Origin: Desulfobulbus sp.
GTDB lineage: Bacteria > Pseudomonadota > Gammaproteobacteria > Burkholderiales > Rhodocyclaceae
NCBI GenBank assembly: GCA_009782025.1
Contig: WQUQ01000290.1
Span: 1 to 19,633 of the forward strand
Reading direction: 5' to 3'
Length of the DNA stretch: 19,633 nucleotides
This document shows positions 6,176 to 13,767 of the stretch, in pieces. The notes under the pieces are model-generated. The model did no database searches and was not told the DNA's origin. It worked only from the letters and a program-made list of their open reading frames with translations. Every line of letters starts with the position of its first letter. Positions within the stretch are counted from its first letter, which is position 1. The position numbers were made by a program, and so were the translations under genes.

Positions 6176-8740
6176 TCAAAACAAATCGTCCAGTTCGTCG
6201 CCGCCGCCGGCCGGCATCTTTCCGTATTGCTGCAAATAAGCCTGGATCAGTTGCGACTCGCGCGAGGTGAATAGCGCCGCTTCCTCGAACACGAAGTAAC
6301 GGGCATCGGCGATACGCCCCAGTTGCTCGCCCAGACCGGCGGCGAGGTTCTCCACTCCCTTGATCATCAACACGTTCTTGTCCGCGTCGAGAAGCTGGAA
6401 CACCCCGGATTCCGCCGTCACGCCGGCGATGCCCTCGGCCGAGAATTCCAACCAGGATTCCGGCGGCAGCACCGAACTGGCGATGCGCGGCGCGAGATTG
6501 CATTTGAAGCAGCGGGATGCCTCGCGACGCGCCCCCGCATCGTCGAAGCCCAATTCGACTTCATCCCAATTGTTCCGTTTGGCGGGTTCGAGCATGATGG
6601 GATGCACGCAGCGCTGCTGGTTGAACGCGCCGTCCTTGCCAAGATAAGGCGAGGTTTCCCAGGCGTCGTGGAGCAGTTTTTCCTCGATGTCGCCATCGCC
6701 GCCCATTTGCCTGTCCATTGCTGCCGCCGCCACGCGCCCCTGGGCGATGGATTCGATCAGGGTCGAGGGGCCGAGCACGCAATCACCGCCGGCATAGACG
6801 CCGGGCCGGCTGGTCAGCATCGAATCCTCGCGCACCGTGATGCGTCCCTTCTTGTCGACGACTACGCCGAAGCCATCAAACTGGCGCGGATACTGGCCGA
6901 TGGCGGCAATCACCAGATCGACGCCCTCGCTGATCTCGACGCCGGTTGCCAGCGGGCTACGACGCCCGGAAGCATCCGGCTCGCCCAGCTTCATCTCGGC
7001 GTAGGTGATGTCCAGTCGGTAGCCGTTGCTGCCCGCCTTGATCTGCTTGGGGGCCAGCAGGTAGCGGACGTTGACCCCCTCCTCGATACAACCGTCAAAT
7101 TCTTCGTCGCGCGCCGGCATTTCGTCGCGCGTCCGCCGGTACACCATGTCCACGCTCGCCCCCATGCGCCGCGACGAGCGGGCATTGTCGGTGGCCACGT
7201 TGCCGCCGCCGATGACCGCCACCTTCTTGCCAGTCTGGATGCCGTCCGGCGTATTGACCAGACCCATCGTCACTGCCTTCAGATAGGTCGGACTATCGAC
7301 CACGCCGGGCAGATCGTCGCCGGGAATGCCCAGACGGTCGCCGCCTTGGCAGCCGATGCCGATGAAGACCGTGGCGTAGCCTGCGGCGAACAGTTTGTCG
7401 ACATTCTCGACCGGGCTGTTGTAGCGAAACTCGACACCCAGTTTTTCGACTTCGGCGACTTCATTGTCGATGACATTGACCGGCACGCGGTAAGAGGGAA
7501 TGCCGTAGCGCGCCATGCCCCCGGCCGCCGGCTGGGCGTCGAAAATCGTGACCTGGTGCCCCTTTTTCGCCAGATAGTAGGCTACCGTCAGGCCCGCCGG
7601 CCCGGCGCCGATGACGGCAGCCCTATGACCGGTCGGCGGCAGTTGCTTGGAATGGGCGCGCCACAGGCCGGTATCGTTGTCGGCCGCGATGCGCTTCAAC
7701 GAACGGATCGACAGCGGATCATCGAGATGACCACGACGGCATGCCGATTCGCACATGGCGAAACAGGCGCGGCCGACAATGCCTGGGAAAGGCAGTTTTT
7801 CGCGCACCACCGCAACGGCCTCGCCGTATTTGCCCTCCGCCGCCAGTTGCACGTAGCGCGGCACGTCGATCCCAGCCGGACAGGCCGCTTGGCAGGGTAC
7901 CTGCGAGGCTTCGACGCGGGCGGGATCAAGCATGCGATCGGTCAGCGCGCCGGTCGGGCAAACGGTGACGCAAGCCTGGCAGAACTTGCAGCCGGATTCG
8001 ATCAGGGTCGGCGCGATGGTGCCGACGTAACGCCGCACGCCCTGCGCGGTCTGCACCTCCTTGACTTCGAGACAGCCAACGCCGCGCACCTCGTTGCAGG
8101 CGACCAGGCAACGGCGGCAATCAATACACAGGTTGTAATCGCGGTCGAAGAAAGGCTCGTCCTTGATGATGGGCAATTGTGCCGGCTTGTAGGTCGGCGT
8201 GGTGTTCGGTATGCCAATGTAGTCAGCGACCTTGCGCAGTTCGCAACTGGAAAAAATCGAGCAGCAGCGGGTTTCGGGCGGATTGCCGAACGAGCACTGG
8301 GAGCGCGAACAGCCCTCGCGCAAGGGGCAGGTCAGGCAAACGTGCGGGTGGGGGCCGAGAATCTTGGCCAGATTGTCCTGCCGCGCCTTGTTGACCGCAG
8401 GGCTGTCGCTGCGCACCGTCATGCCGGCCCTGACCGGCAGGGAGCAGGCCTTGACCAGCCCGACCGTGCCTTCGACCTCGACCAGGCACAGATTACAGCC
8501 GCCATCACCTTGGTCGCCACAACCGCGTTGCTGCGCCGGCGGCAGATCCGGGTGGGCGCACAGGGCGGGAATGTAGAGACCGGCAGCCGTCGCGGCATTG
8601 AGAATCGAGGAGCCTTCCGGCGCTTCGACCGTTTTGCCATCAATGGTCAGTTGCACGAGGCCGCCAAATTCGCTCATACCCTGGGCGAGACTGGCTTTCC
8701 ACCACTGGATGGCTACCGGGGACTGTGCTGCTGCCTGCAT
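6176..8740 (-). CDS. bzdV: Putative NAD(P)H:ferredoxin oxidoreductase BzdV (multi-domain Fe-S flavoprotein)
   Basis: An 854-residue protein expected to reduce the ferredoxin that feeds benzoyl-CoA reductase. In order: a [2Fe-2S]/NuoG-like domain (residues about 28-170, C61, C74, C82, C85, C99, then the HPHVCLTCPLREGCSRSQC segment), an 8Fe ferredoxin domain (C205-C208-C211-C215 and C251-C254-C257-C261), a GltD-like part with cysteines C283, C287, C326, C330 and C334, an FAD motif GAGPAG at 378-383, a second nucleotide motif VIGGGNVATDNAR, and AGGD near the FAD end. About 110 residues follow the flavin domain, starting with SRCFKCN. The start is the ATG at 8740, with AGGAG seven bases before it; an ATG at 8764 is possible but has no such site. 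No korAB genes (2-oxoglutarate:ferredoxin oxidoreductase) are present, consistent with the Azoarcus-type electron supply. Direct proof of activity for this family is limited. Confidence 0.85.
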   Translation of the reverse strand: MQAAAQSPVAIQWWKASLAQGMSEFGGLVQLTIDGKTVEAPEGSSILNAATAAGLYIPALCAHPDLPPAQQRGCGDQGDGGCNLCLVEVEGTVGLVKACSLPVRAGMTVRSDSPAVNKARQDNLAKILGPHPHVCLTCPLREGCSRSQCSFGNPPETRCCSIFSSCELRKVADYIGIPNTTPTYKPAQLPIIKDEPFFDRDYNLCIDCRRCLVACNEVRGVGCLEVKEVQTAQGVRRYVGTIAPTLIESGCKFCQACVTVCPTGALTDRMLDPARVEASQVPCQAACPAGIDVPRYVQLAAEGKYGEAVAVVREKLPFPGIVGRACFAMCESACRRGHLDDPLSIRSLKRIAADNDTGLWRAHSKQLPPTGHRAAVIGAGPAGLTVAYYLAKKGHQVTIFDAQPAAGGMARYGIPSYRVPVNVIDNEVAEVEKLGVEFRYNSPVENVDKLFAAGYATVFIGIGCQGGDRLGIPGDDLPGVVDSPTYLKAVTMGLVNTPDGIQTGKKVAVIGGGNVATDNARSSRRMGASVDMVYRRTRDEMPARDEEFDGCIEEGVNVRYLLAPKQIKAGSNGYRLDITYAEMKLGEPDASGRRSPLATGVEISEGVDLVIAAIGQYPRQFDGFGVVVDKKGRITVREDSMLTSRPGVYAGGDCVLGPSTLIESIAQGRVAAAAMDRQMGGDGDIEEKLLHDAWETSPYLGKDGAFNQQRCVHPIMLEPAKRNNWDEVELGFDDAGARREASRCFKCNLAPRIASSVLPPESWLEFSAEGIAGVTAESGVFQLLDADKNVLMIKGVENLAAGLGEQLGRIADARYFVFEEAALFTSRESQLIQAYLQQYGKMPAGGGDELDDLF

Positions 8741-8768
8741 CTTGACTCTCCTGTCTCGTTCCATTCCG

Positions 8769-9404
8769 TCAGCGGCGTTCCGCCGCGTAGCCGGGAAAAT
8801 AGGCGCCCCGGCACTGCCCAGCTCTGACCGCCGCGATAAACTCGGCCATGCAACTCACGACCACGGAAAACTCCGTGGCGCAACGGCCCACGGCCAGCGT
8901 CTTGTGGCAATCGCTGCCGCCCAGTGTCGGCAGCGCCATCCGGGTCGCCGCTATGCCGGCGAGTTCGTTGTCGCTGTCGCGGTTGCCGCCGTTGTGAGTT
9001 TCGATGGCGGCGATCCCCTGTATTTCCAGCACCCGTTCGAGAAAACCGGCGAAGCCCAGTTCGCGGAAGGGGTGGGCCGGCACGGCGATAGCGCCGCATT
9101 CCTGAATGCGCTCGATCACCGGGGCCAGCGGCAGGTAGTTATCCCGTCCCCAGATGTTCCAGCCGTCGTCCTCGACGCCGTAGGCCAGCAAATGACCCTG
9201 ATCGGTACTGATTTCGACGCCGCGCAGCACCAGCATTCCTTCCTCGCTGCCAATCTTTTCGACCGGCGCCGAGGCTTCGTAGGAGTGATGCTCGGTAATG
9301 CACACGGCGTCGATTCCGAGAGATTTGGCGCGCCGGATCAGATCGACCGGTTCGAGCCAATTGTCATGCGAATACTTGGTATGACAATGTGTGTCGATCC
9401 ACAT
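8769..9404 (-). CDS. bzdU: PHP-domain metal-dependent hydrolase BzdU (function unknown)
   Basis: A 211-residue polymerase-and-histidinol-phosphatase (PHP) superfamily protein. The metal ligands are recognisable: DTHCH at residues 4-8, D14, ITEHH, RGVEIST, VPAHPF and GSDCH near the C-terminus. Such proteins usually cleave phosphate esters or act on nucleotides; no substrate can be inferred here. The ATG at 9404 is chosen because the PHP motif begins immediately after it. A TTG at 9428 abutting the bzdT stop would add eight residues and cannot be excluded, since neither start has a strong ribosome-binding site. The position matches bzdU of Azoarcus bzd operons; the symbol rests on that order. 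Confidence 0.75.
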   Translation of the reverse strand: MWIDTHCHTKYSHDNWLEPVDLIRRAKSLGIDAVCITEHHSYEASAPVEKIGSEEGMLVLRGVEISTDQGHLLAYGVEDDGWNIWGRDNYLPLAPVIERIQECGAIAVPAHPFRELGFAGFLERVLEIQGIAAIETHNGGNRDSDNELAGIAATRMALPTLGGSDCHKTLAVGRCATEFSVVVSCMAEFIAAVRAGQCRGAYFPGYAAERR

Positions 9405-9428
9405 CGCCGACTCTGGCACTTTGGCCAA

Positions 9429-9884
9429 TCAGGGGAGAGTCAGTTCGAGGTTGATGCGCTTCGATGGCACGAACTTCTGCCGTGAGAAGAATTTTTCCAG
9501 CGCGAAGTCGTCCCAACTGACCAGGGTATAAATTTTCTTGACCCCGGCGGCCTTCATGTTCATCGAGAACTGGTCAAGCATTTCGCTGGCAACGCCGTGA
9601 TTGCGGAAATCCTTATGCACTCCCAGACCGTCGATGGTGGCTGTGGCATCCGAAATGCCGAACTCGCCGAAGAACAGGTAGCCCATCATGAAACCGGCGA
9701 CCTTGCCGTCGATTTCACAGACCAGGGAGCAGTTGATTTCGGCCTTTTTGCTGAGGATGCTGTTGATCTTCCGCTCGTAATATTCCTGACGGTTTTGCTT
9801 GGTTTCCGCTTGGTCGATGGCGACGATGGCCTCCAGGTCGCTTTGCTTCAGGAAGCGCATGATTCGTTTCTGTTGTTTCGGCAT
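9429..9884 (-). CDS. bzdT: GNAT-family N-acetyltransferase BzdT (function unknown)
   Basis: A 151-residue single-domain GCN5-related acetyltransferase. The acetyl-CoA-binding motif A is visible as LGVHKDFRNHGVASEMLDQF (R-N-H-G-V-A pyrophosphate loop), and the motif-B region is SWDDFALEKFFSRQKF. A GGGAGA site precedes the ATG at 9884. It lies between bzdS and bzdU in the presumed operon. A target could be a small molecule or a protein lysine, for example on the CoA ligase, since GNAT (Pat-type) enzymes are known to acetylate acyl-CoA synthetases; this is speculation. The symbol is by position only. Confidence 0.75.
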   Translation of the reverse strand: MPKQQKRIMRFLKQSDLEAIVAIDQAETKQNRQEYYERKINSILSKKAEINCSLVCEIDGKVAGFMMGYLFFGEFGISDATATIDGLGVHKDFRNHGVASEMLDQFSMNMKAAGVKKIYTLVSWDDFALEKFFSRQKFVPSKRINLELTLP

Positions 9885-9935
9885 TTCTCAATCTCCCGTA
9901 AAGTCGGCGTTCGCTCAGGAACTGCCGTTGGCTAT

Positions 9936-10346
9936 TCAATACAATTCCTCGTCCTTCGCCCGCCCCGGTTTGCCCGGCCGGACGTAGATGCTGCCCCAGA
10001 CCTGATTGCCGCTGGCCGCCGCACCTGCCCCGTCAGGGGCATCGAAGCAGGTGGTGCACCCGCCCGCCGCGGGCTTGGGCGCCTCGAAATATTCGATGTG
10101 CACCTCTTGCCCCATGGCCTGATAGTTTTCGGCAATCTCGGAAAGACGCGGCTCGCCGATCGTCGTGCGCAGAACCCAGCCTTCCTGTCGCAAGCGCAAG
10201 GCGGGATCGTCGCCGTTACCGCCCGCCGAGCCGCAGGCGGAAGCCGACGAGCAAGACGAGGCGGCAGCGCAGCCGCCGGTGGAAACCCCGGTAGAACAAC
10301 TGAAACCCGCCGGACTGATCGGAATGACGACTGATTTCTGACTCAT
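9936..10346 (-). CDS. bzdS: Cys/Ser/Gly-rich small protein BzdS (unknown)
   Basis: A 136-residue protein I cannot assign to a characterised family. It has a low-complexity N-terminal stretch rich in Ser, Ala, Gly and Cys (residues 17-44 with C17, C26, C32, C38), a central region predicted to be ordered (about 48-90, RLRQEGWVLRTT.. EVHIEYFEAP), and a CxxC pair at C97/C100 before an acidic end. Six cysteines in a small cytoplasmic protein suggest metal or Fe-S binding or redox exchange, but this is inference. It starts 12 nt after bzdM and is followed 51 nt later by bzdT; the ribosome-binding site is weak (GAGG). The symbol is by position in the bzd order. Confidence 0.65.
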   Translation of the reverse strand: MSQKSVVIPISPAGFSCSTGVSTGGCAAASSCSSASACGSAGGNGDDPALRLRQEGWVLRTTIGEPRLSEIAENYQAMGQEVHIEYFEAPKPAAGGCTTCFDAPDGAGAAASGNQVWGSIYVRPGKPGRAKDEELY

Positions 10347-10358
10347 GGCTGCCCAGCC

Positions 10359-10649
10359 TCACCAGGAATGCTTGATCGCGCCCGGCGTGCAGGCGGCGAC
10401 GCACGGCAGGGCGGCGGCGGTATAGCCGCTGGCCGGCTTGCAATCGGCACAGTCGTAGGCCAAGGTGCGGCAGTTCGGTTTTTTCACCCAGATCACTTCA
10501 TCGTCGTAGTCGTCGGTGATGACCTCGAACATCTGCTTCGGGCAAGCGTCCAGGCAGGCCCGGCCAACCGCGCAAGCGATGCACTTGTCGGTGTCGATGC
10601 TGATGTAATACTCGCCCGATCCGTCCTTGTAACCGTAATTGGCAATCAT
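10359..10649 (-). CDS. bzdM: 2[4Fe-4S] ferredoxin BzdM, electron donor to benzoyl-CoA reductase
   Basis: A 96-residue ferredoxin with two cluster sites. The first is C23-x2-C26-x5-C32-x3-C36-P, which has five rather than the usual two residues between the second and third cysteine. The second uses C67-x2-C70, C83 and C87 (CVAACTPGAI), with C60 as an extra cysteine. Atypical spacings of this kind occur in low-potential ferredoxins of the Allochromatium/Thauera type, but I cannot align them here. A GAGGAG site precedes the ATG at 10649. It lies directly downstream of the reductase genes, so it is the expected one-electron donor to BzdNOPQ and acceptor from BzdV. Confidence 0.92.
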   Translation of the reverse strand: MIANYGYKDGSGEYYISIDTDKCIACAVGRACLDACPKQMFEVITDDYDDEVIWVKKPNCRTLAYDCADCKPASGYTAAALPCVAACTPGAIKHSW

Positions 10650-10676
10650 TTCTCGTTGCTCCTCTCGTGCAGAGTG

Positions 10677-10697
10677 GGGCGGAGCGGCAAACCGCCC
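10677..10697 (-). other. Hairpin between bzdQ and bzdM
   Basis: The 64-nt gap between bzdQ and bzdM contains GGGCGG (10677-10682) and CCGCCC (10692-10697), a six-base perfect inverted repeat around a 9-nt loop; a competing GCGG/CCGC stem lies inside. No T-run follows, so it is not a normal terminator. It may protect the reductase mRNA or mark a processing site. Confidence 0.35.
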
Positions 10698-10713
10698 TGC
10701 CAGCCGGCATCAT

Positions 10714-11619
10714 TCAGGCTTTCGCGCCCTGTTTCTGCATCAGCGTGTAGCCGAACAACGCGGCTCCCAAGGCGCCAGCGATCTGGCTGTCGATCTTGGT
10801 GTCGATGGCCTTGATGCCGAGGAGTTTCTCGATGCGCTTGACGACGCCCGGGTTCTTGGCGATGCCGCCGGTGATAAAGAAGCCTTCCTCGACTCCGATG
10901 CGCTCCAGGAGCGAGACGACGCGCTCAGCCATGGCCTGGCAGTAGGCAGCGATCACCTTGTTCTTGGTGTAGCCGGCCTTGAGCAGGGCCAGTGCCTCGG
11001 ATTTGGCGAACACGACGCAGACCGAGGAAACGGCCTCCGGTTCCTCCGCCACGTCGAAGGAACGCGGCCCCAGTTCGGCGATGGGAATCTGCATCAGGTC
11101 GGAGATGACCTCCATGCCACGCCCGGTGCCGGCCGCACATTTGTCGTTCATCAGAAAGTTGGTGACCTTGCCCTTGTCGTCGCAATGAATCGCCTTGCAG
11201 TCCTGGCCGCCCATGTCGAGAATGGTGCGCACCTTGTTGCCGCCCATGTAGTTGGCCCCGCGGGCGTGGCAGGCGATTTCGGTGATCGCCTTGTGGGCGA
11301 AGGGCACATTGACGCGGCCATAGCCGGTGCCGACGACGTAGTGGATGTCTTCAAGCTTCATGCCGCACTTGTCCATCGCGCCCTGCAGGGCGTTCCTGGC
11401 CGAATCCGGCGAGTTGTTGCCGGTGCGCATGCTGTTGAAGCCGTAAAGCTCGCCATCGGCGACCAGCACCGCCTGCGACGAGACCGAGCCGACGTCGATG
11501 CCGCAGGTCAGGATCTTGGCCTTGCGCCAATCCTTCGTTTCGTCGATCCAGGCTGTTTCCTGCCAGCGCCAGAATTCTTTTTTCTCGGGCGCACTGGGGG
11601 CGTTCACTTCTGCATTCAT
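10714..11619 (-). CDS. bzdQ: Benzoyl-CoA reductase, ATPase subunit BzdQ
   Basis: A 301-residue activator subunit of the BcrA/BcrD/HgdC ASKHA-ATPase family that couples ATP hydrolysis to electron injection into the ring-reducing subunits. ATPase motifs visible are GIDVGSVSSQAV (residues 40-51), ILDMGGQD (133-140) and the adenosine segment FITGGIAKNPG. Cys161 (NDKCAAGTGRGME) and Cys201 (VCVVFAKSE) are the expected ligands of the [4Fe-4S] cluster bridging two ATPase subunits. The ATG at 11619 has a near-perfect GGAGG seven bases upstream. The frame is open much further upstream, but that stretch overlaps bzdP and is not kin to the family. It follows bzdP by 17 nt. Confidence 0.94.
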   Translation of the reverse strand: MNAEVNAPSAPEKKEFWRWQETAWIDETKDWRKAKILTCGIDVGSVSSQAVLVADGELYGFNSMRTGNNSPDSARNALQGAMDKCGMKLEDIHYVVGTGYGRVNVPFAHKAITEIACHARGANYMGGNKVRTILDMGGQDCKAIHCDDKGKVTNFLMNDKCAAGTGRGMEVISDLMQIPIAELGPRSFDVAEEPEAVSSVCVVFAKSEALALLKAGYTKNKVIAAYCQAMAERVVSLLERIGVEEGFFITGGIAKNPGVVKRIEKLLGIKAIDTKIDSQIAGALGAALFGYTLMQKQGAKA

Positions 11620-11636
11620 ATCGTTTCCTCCAAAAT

Positions 11637-12416
11637 TTAGTGCTGACGCTCGGCGGCAATCAGGGCGCAGCCCAAGGCGCTGATGTATTCGGGCATTTCC
11701 GGCAACGAGATGGAATCGACGTCCATCGCGGTTTTCAGCGACTGGACGAAGCCGTCGTTGTGCACCATGCCGCCGATCAAAACCACCTCGCCCTCGATGC
11801 CGACCCGGCGAACCATCGCGCAGACGCGGCTGGCCACCGCATCGAGCACGGCCTTGGCGATGTCTTCCTTGGGCGTCGCGGAGTGAATCAGGGAAACCAC
11901 CTCGGACTCGGCAAACACCGTGCATTGGGCGTTCATCGGAATGGTTTTGTCGGATTTGAGACTGGCGTCGCCAAACTCCTTCAGCGTCAATTGCAGGGCG
12001 CGCGACATCGCCTCGGCAAAGGAACCGGCGCCGGCAGCGCATTTCTCGTTGCCGGCGAAATCGGTCGCCCGACCTTCGGCATCGGTCTTGATGCCGCGGC
12101 CTTCTTCGGCGCCGACATCAACGACGGTGCGGCAGTTGGGGAACATGAAATTGGCCCCCTTGGCGCCCGCCGTCATCTCGGTGATGCCTTCACTGGCGAA
12201 AGCAACCTGCTTCCTGCCAGCGCCGGTGGCGAACACCGCCTTGACATCGCTGCGTTTGAGACCCGCCGCAGCCAGCGCATCATCGTAGGCTTTTTCGGCG
12301 GCCTGATCGGCATCCAGTTCCCCCGGCAGCATCAGATGCGCTTTTTTGACCTTGTCTCCGTCGAGCAGCACCACCTTGACGCTGCGCGAACCCATATCAA
12401 TACCAGCAGTAATCAT
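11637..12416 (-). CDS. bzdP: Benzoyl-CoA reductase, ATPase subunit BzdP
   Basis: A 259-residue second ATPase subunit, homologous to BzdQ but shorter at the N-terminus. GIDMGSRSVKVVLLDGD (residues 5-21) is the phosphate-1 loop, VVDVGAEE (98-105) phosphate-2, and VLIGGMVHNDG the adenosine region. C126 (NEKCAAGAGSF) and C165 (QCTVFAESE) are the cluster cysteines. An AAGGAGA site precedes the ATG at 12416. The BzdP/BzdQ pair parallels BcrD/BcrA of Thauera; a heterodimer sharing one cluster is expected from the family. The genes are spaced 19 and 17 nt from their neighbours. Confidence 0.93.
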   Translation of the reverse strand: MITAGIDMGSRSVKVVLLDGDKVKKAHLMLPGELDADQAAEKAYDDALAAAGLKRSDVKAVFATGAGRKQVAFASEGITEMTAGAKGANFMFPNCRTVVDVGAEEGRGIKTDAEGRATDFAGNEKCAAGAGSFAEAMSRALQLTLKEFGDASLKSDKTIPMNAQCTVFAESEVVSLIHSATPKEDIAKAVLDAVASRVCAMVRRVGIEGEVVLIGGMVHNDGFVQSLKTAMDVDSISLPEMPEYISALGCALIAAERQH

Positions 12417-12435
12417 GTCGTCAGTCTCCTTGTGT

Positions 12436-13746
12436 TCAAGCGGCTTGCCGGCGCAAGCCCAGTTGCTCCATGAAGGCATCGACTCGGGCCTGGGTACGCA
12501 CCTCGTCGAATTCGCGCTCGTCGCCCATGTTGCCCTCGAAAGTCATGATCGGCGTGCCGGTCTTGGCGATGCCCAGGCGGTTTTCCATGATCCCCAGAGA
12601 CAGCCCCTCGCAGCCGCGATTGAGATGCAGCATGACGCCATCCACCTGCCATTCCTTGATGATGCGCAGCATCATTTCGGTTTTCAGTTCAGGGTTGTAG
12701 AAGTGCTGCCACTGCGGCTTGGACAGATTCCAGTCGGCGTACAGACGCAGGGCTGTCTGCCGATCGTTGATCTCGATGCCCTTGTGCCACGGCAACGTGC
12801 GGCCGCCCCAGGTACCATCTTCCTTGACCTCCCAGATGCCTTCGAGGGAGAAGGTATAGAGCGAACCGATGGACACCGCGCCGTAGGTTTCGAGGTAACG
12901 GAAAATCTTCAGGAAAGACCAGGGCGGCTGCGTGTCGCTCATCAACCGGCAACGCTCGTTGGGCACGGCGGCGATGCCGCGGGCGACGCGATCCTTCACC
13001 TCCTCGTACAGCTCGTCGTAAAAATCGGCGCACCATTGCGAGGATTTCGACAGCGTCGCCAGCACGTACAGCGAGTACATCGTCTTTTCATCGAGCGGTG
13101 CCGGTTTGACCTTGTTCAGGGCGCAGATGTCGGCCCAGCGGCTGGTCGAGCGCATTTCATTCTTCACCGCCTTGATGAACAACTCATCGTCGAAGCGGCG
13201 GCCAGTCGTCTTTTCGAGAAACTCGATGCCGTCATTGAGCTGGCCGACAACGTAATCGAGACGGGAGTCGGTCAGATCCTTGTGCGGGCCAACGCCGACG
13301 TCGACGTAGAACTGCGGCACCTGCTCGATCTTGGCGACATGCTGATACCACTTGGCGTGCGAGCAGCAAATCTGGCTCTGGAAGATGAAATCCGGCTTCG
13401 GAAATTCGCCGCCGAACAGGTATTTGTTGTTATGCATGCCGCCCCAGTAAATGCGCATGTAGGAGCAGAGGTCGCGGGCGAAACCGTGGGCTTCGGCGGC
13501 GTCCATGCACTCCTTGGCGAATTTGCGGTCATGCGACACCGCTGCGGCGTAAGGCTCGCCGGTCAGCGAGTACACATCGGTACCGAGGCCGGCGGGCAGC
13601 GCATCGAGCGCCCAGGCCGAACCCGACCAGCGCAGGCCGCCCTTTTCCTTGGCCAGGGCGTAATCCCGATAATACTGCTCGCGCAACGCCTTGGCCTTGC
13701 CCCAGAGTTTCAGCGGCTCGCTCGGATATTGTGGTGACATCGTCAT
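12436..13746 (-). CDS. bzdO: Benzoyl-CoA reductase, ring-reducing subunit BzdO
   Basis: A 436-residue subunit of the HgdA/HgdB/BcrB family (2-hydroxyacyl-CoA dehydratase, D-component fold) that with BzdN binds benzoyl-CoA and Fe-S clusters. Candidate cluster cysteines are C94 (ARDLCSYMR), C127/C128 ([10 protein letters not shown]) and the Cys of [15 protein letters not shown] lies ten bases before the ATG at 13746; a second ATG follows two codons later. An upstream TTG at 13767 abuts the bzdN stop but has no reason to be preferred. By family alone this could be a dehydratase, but pairing with bzdM, bzdP, bzdQ and bzdW-Y points to the class I benzoyl-CoA reductase. Confidence 0.93.
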   Translation of the reverse strand: MTMSPQYPSEPLKLWGKAKALREQYYRDYALAKEKGGLRWSGSAWALDALPAGLGTDVYSLTGEPYAAAVSHDRKFAKECMDAAEAHGFARDLCSYMRIYWGGMHNNKYLFGGEFPKPDFIFQSQICCSHAKWYQHVAKIEQVPQFYVDVGVGPHKDLTDSRLDYVVGQLNDGIEFLEKTTGRRFDDELFIKAVKNEMRSTSRWADICALNKVKPAPLDEKTMYSLYVLATLSKSSQWCADFYDELYEEVKDRVARGIAAVPNERCRLMSDTQPPWSFLKIFRYLETYGAVSIGSLYTFSLEGIWEVKEDGTWGGRTLPWHKGIEINDRQTALRLYADWNLSKPQWQHFYNPELKTEMMLRIIKEWQVDGVMLHLNRGCEGLSLGIMENRLGIAKTGTPIMTFEGNMGDEREFDEVRTQARVDAFMEQLGLRRQAA

Positions 13747-13767
13747 TTGATCTTTTCTCCTGCGCAA

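Noticed and set aside
6323..8827. Very long open frame (834 codons) on the plus strand opposite bzdV
   Set aside because: Its translation has no domain, is rich in Arg/His/Ala/Gly, and mirrors the codon bias of bzdV. The opposite strand encodes recognisable Fe-S and flavin motifs.
11620..12042. Upstream extension of the bzdQ frame
   Set aside because: It lies within bzdP in another frame; GGAGG before the ATG at 11619 and the family length of 301 residues fix the start.
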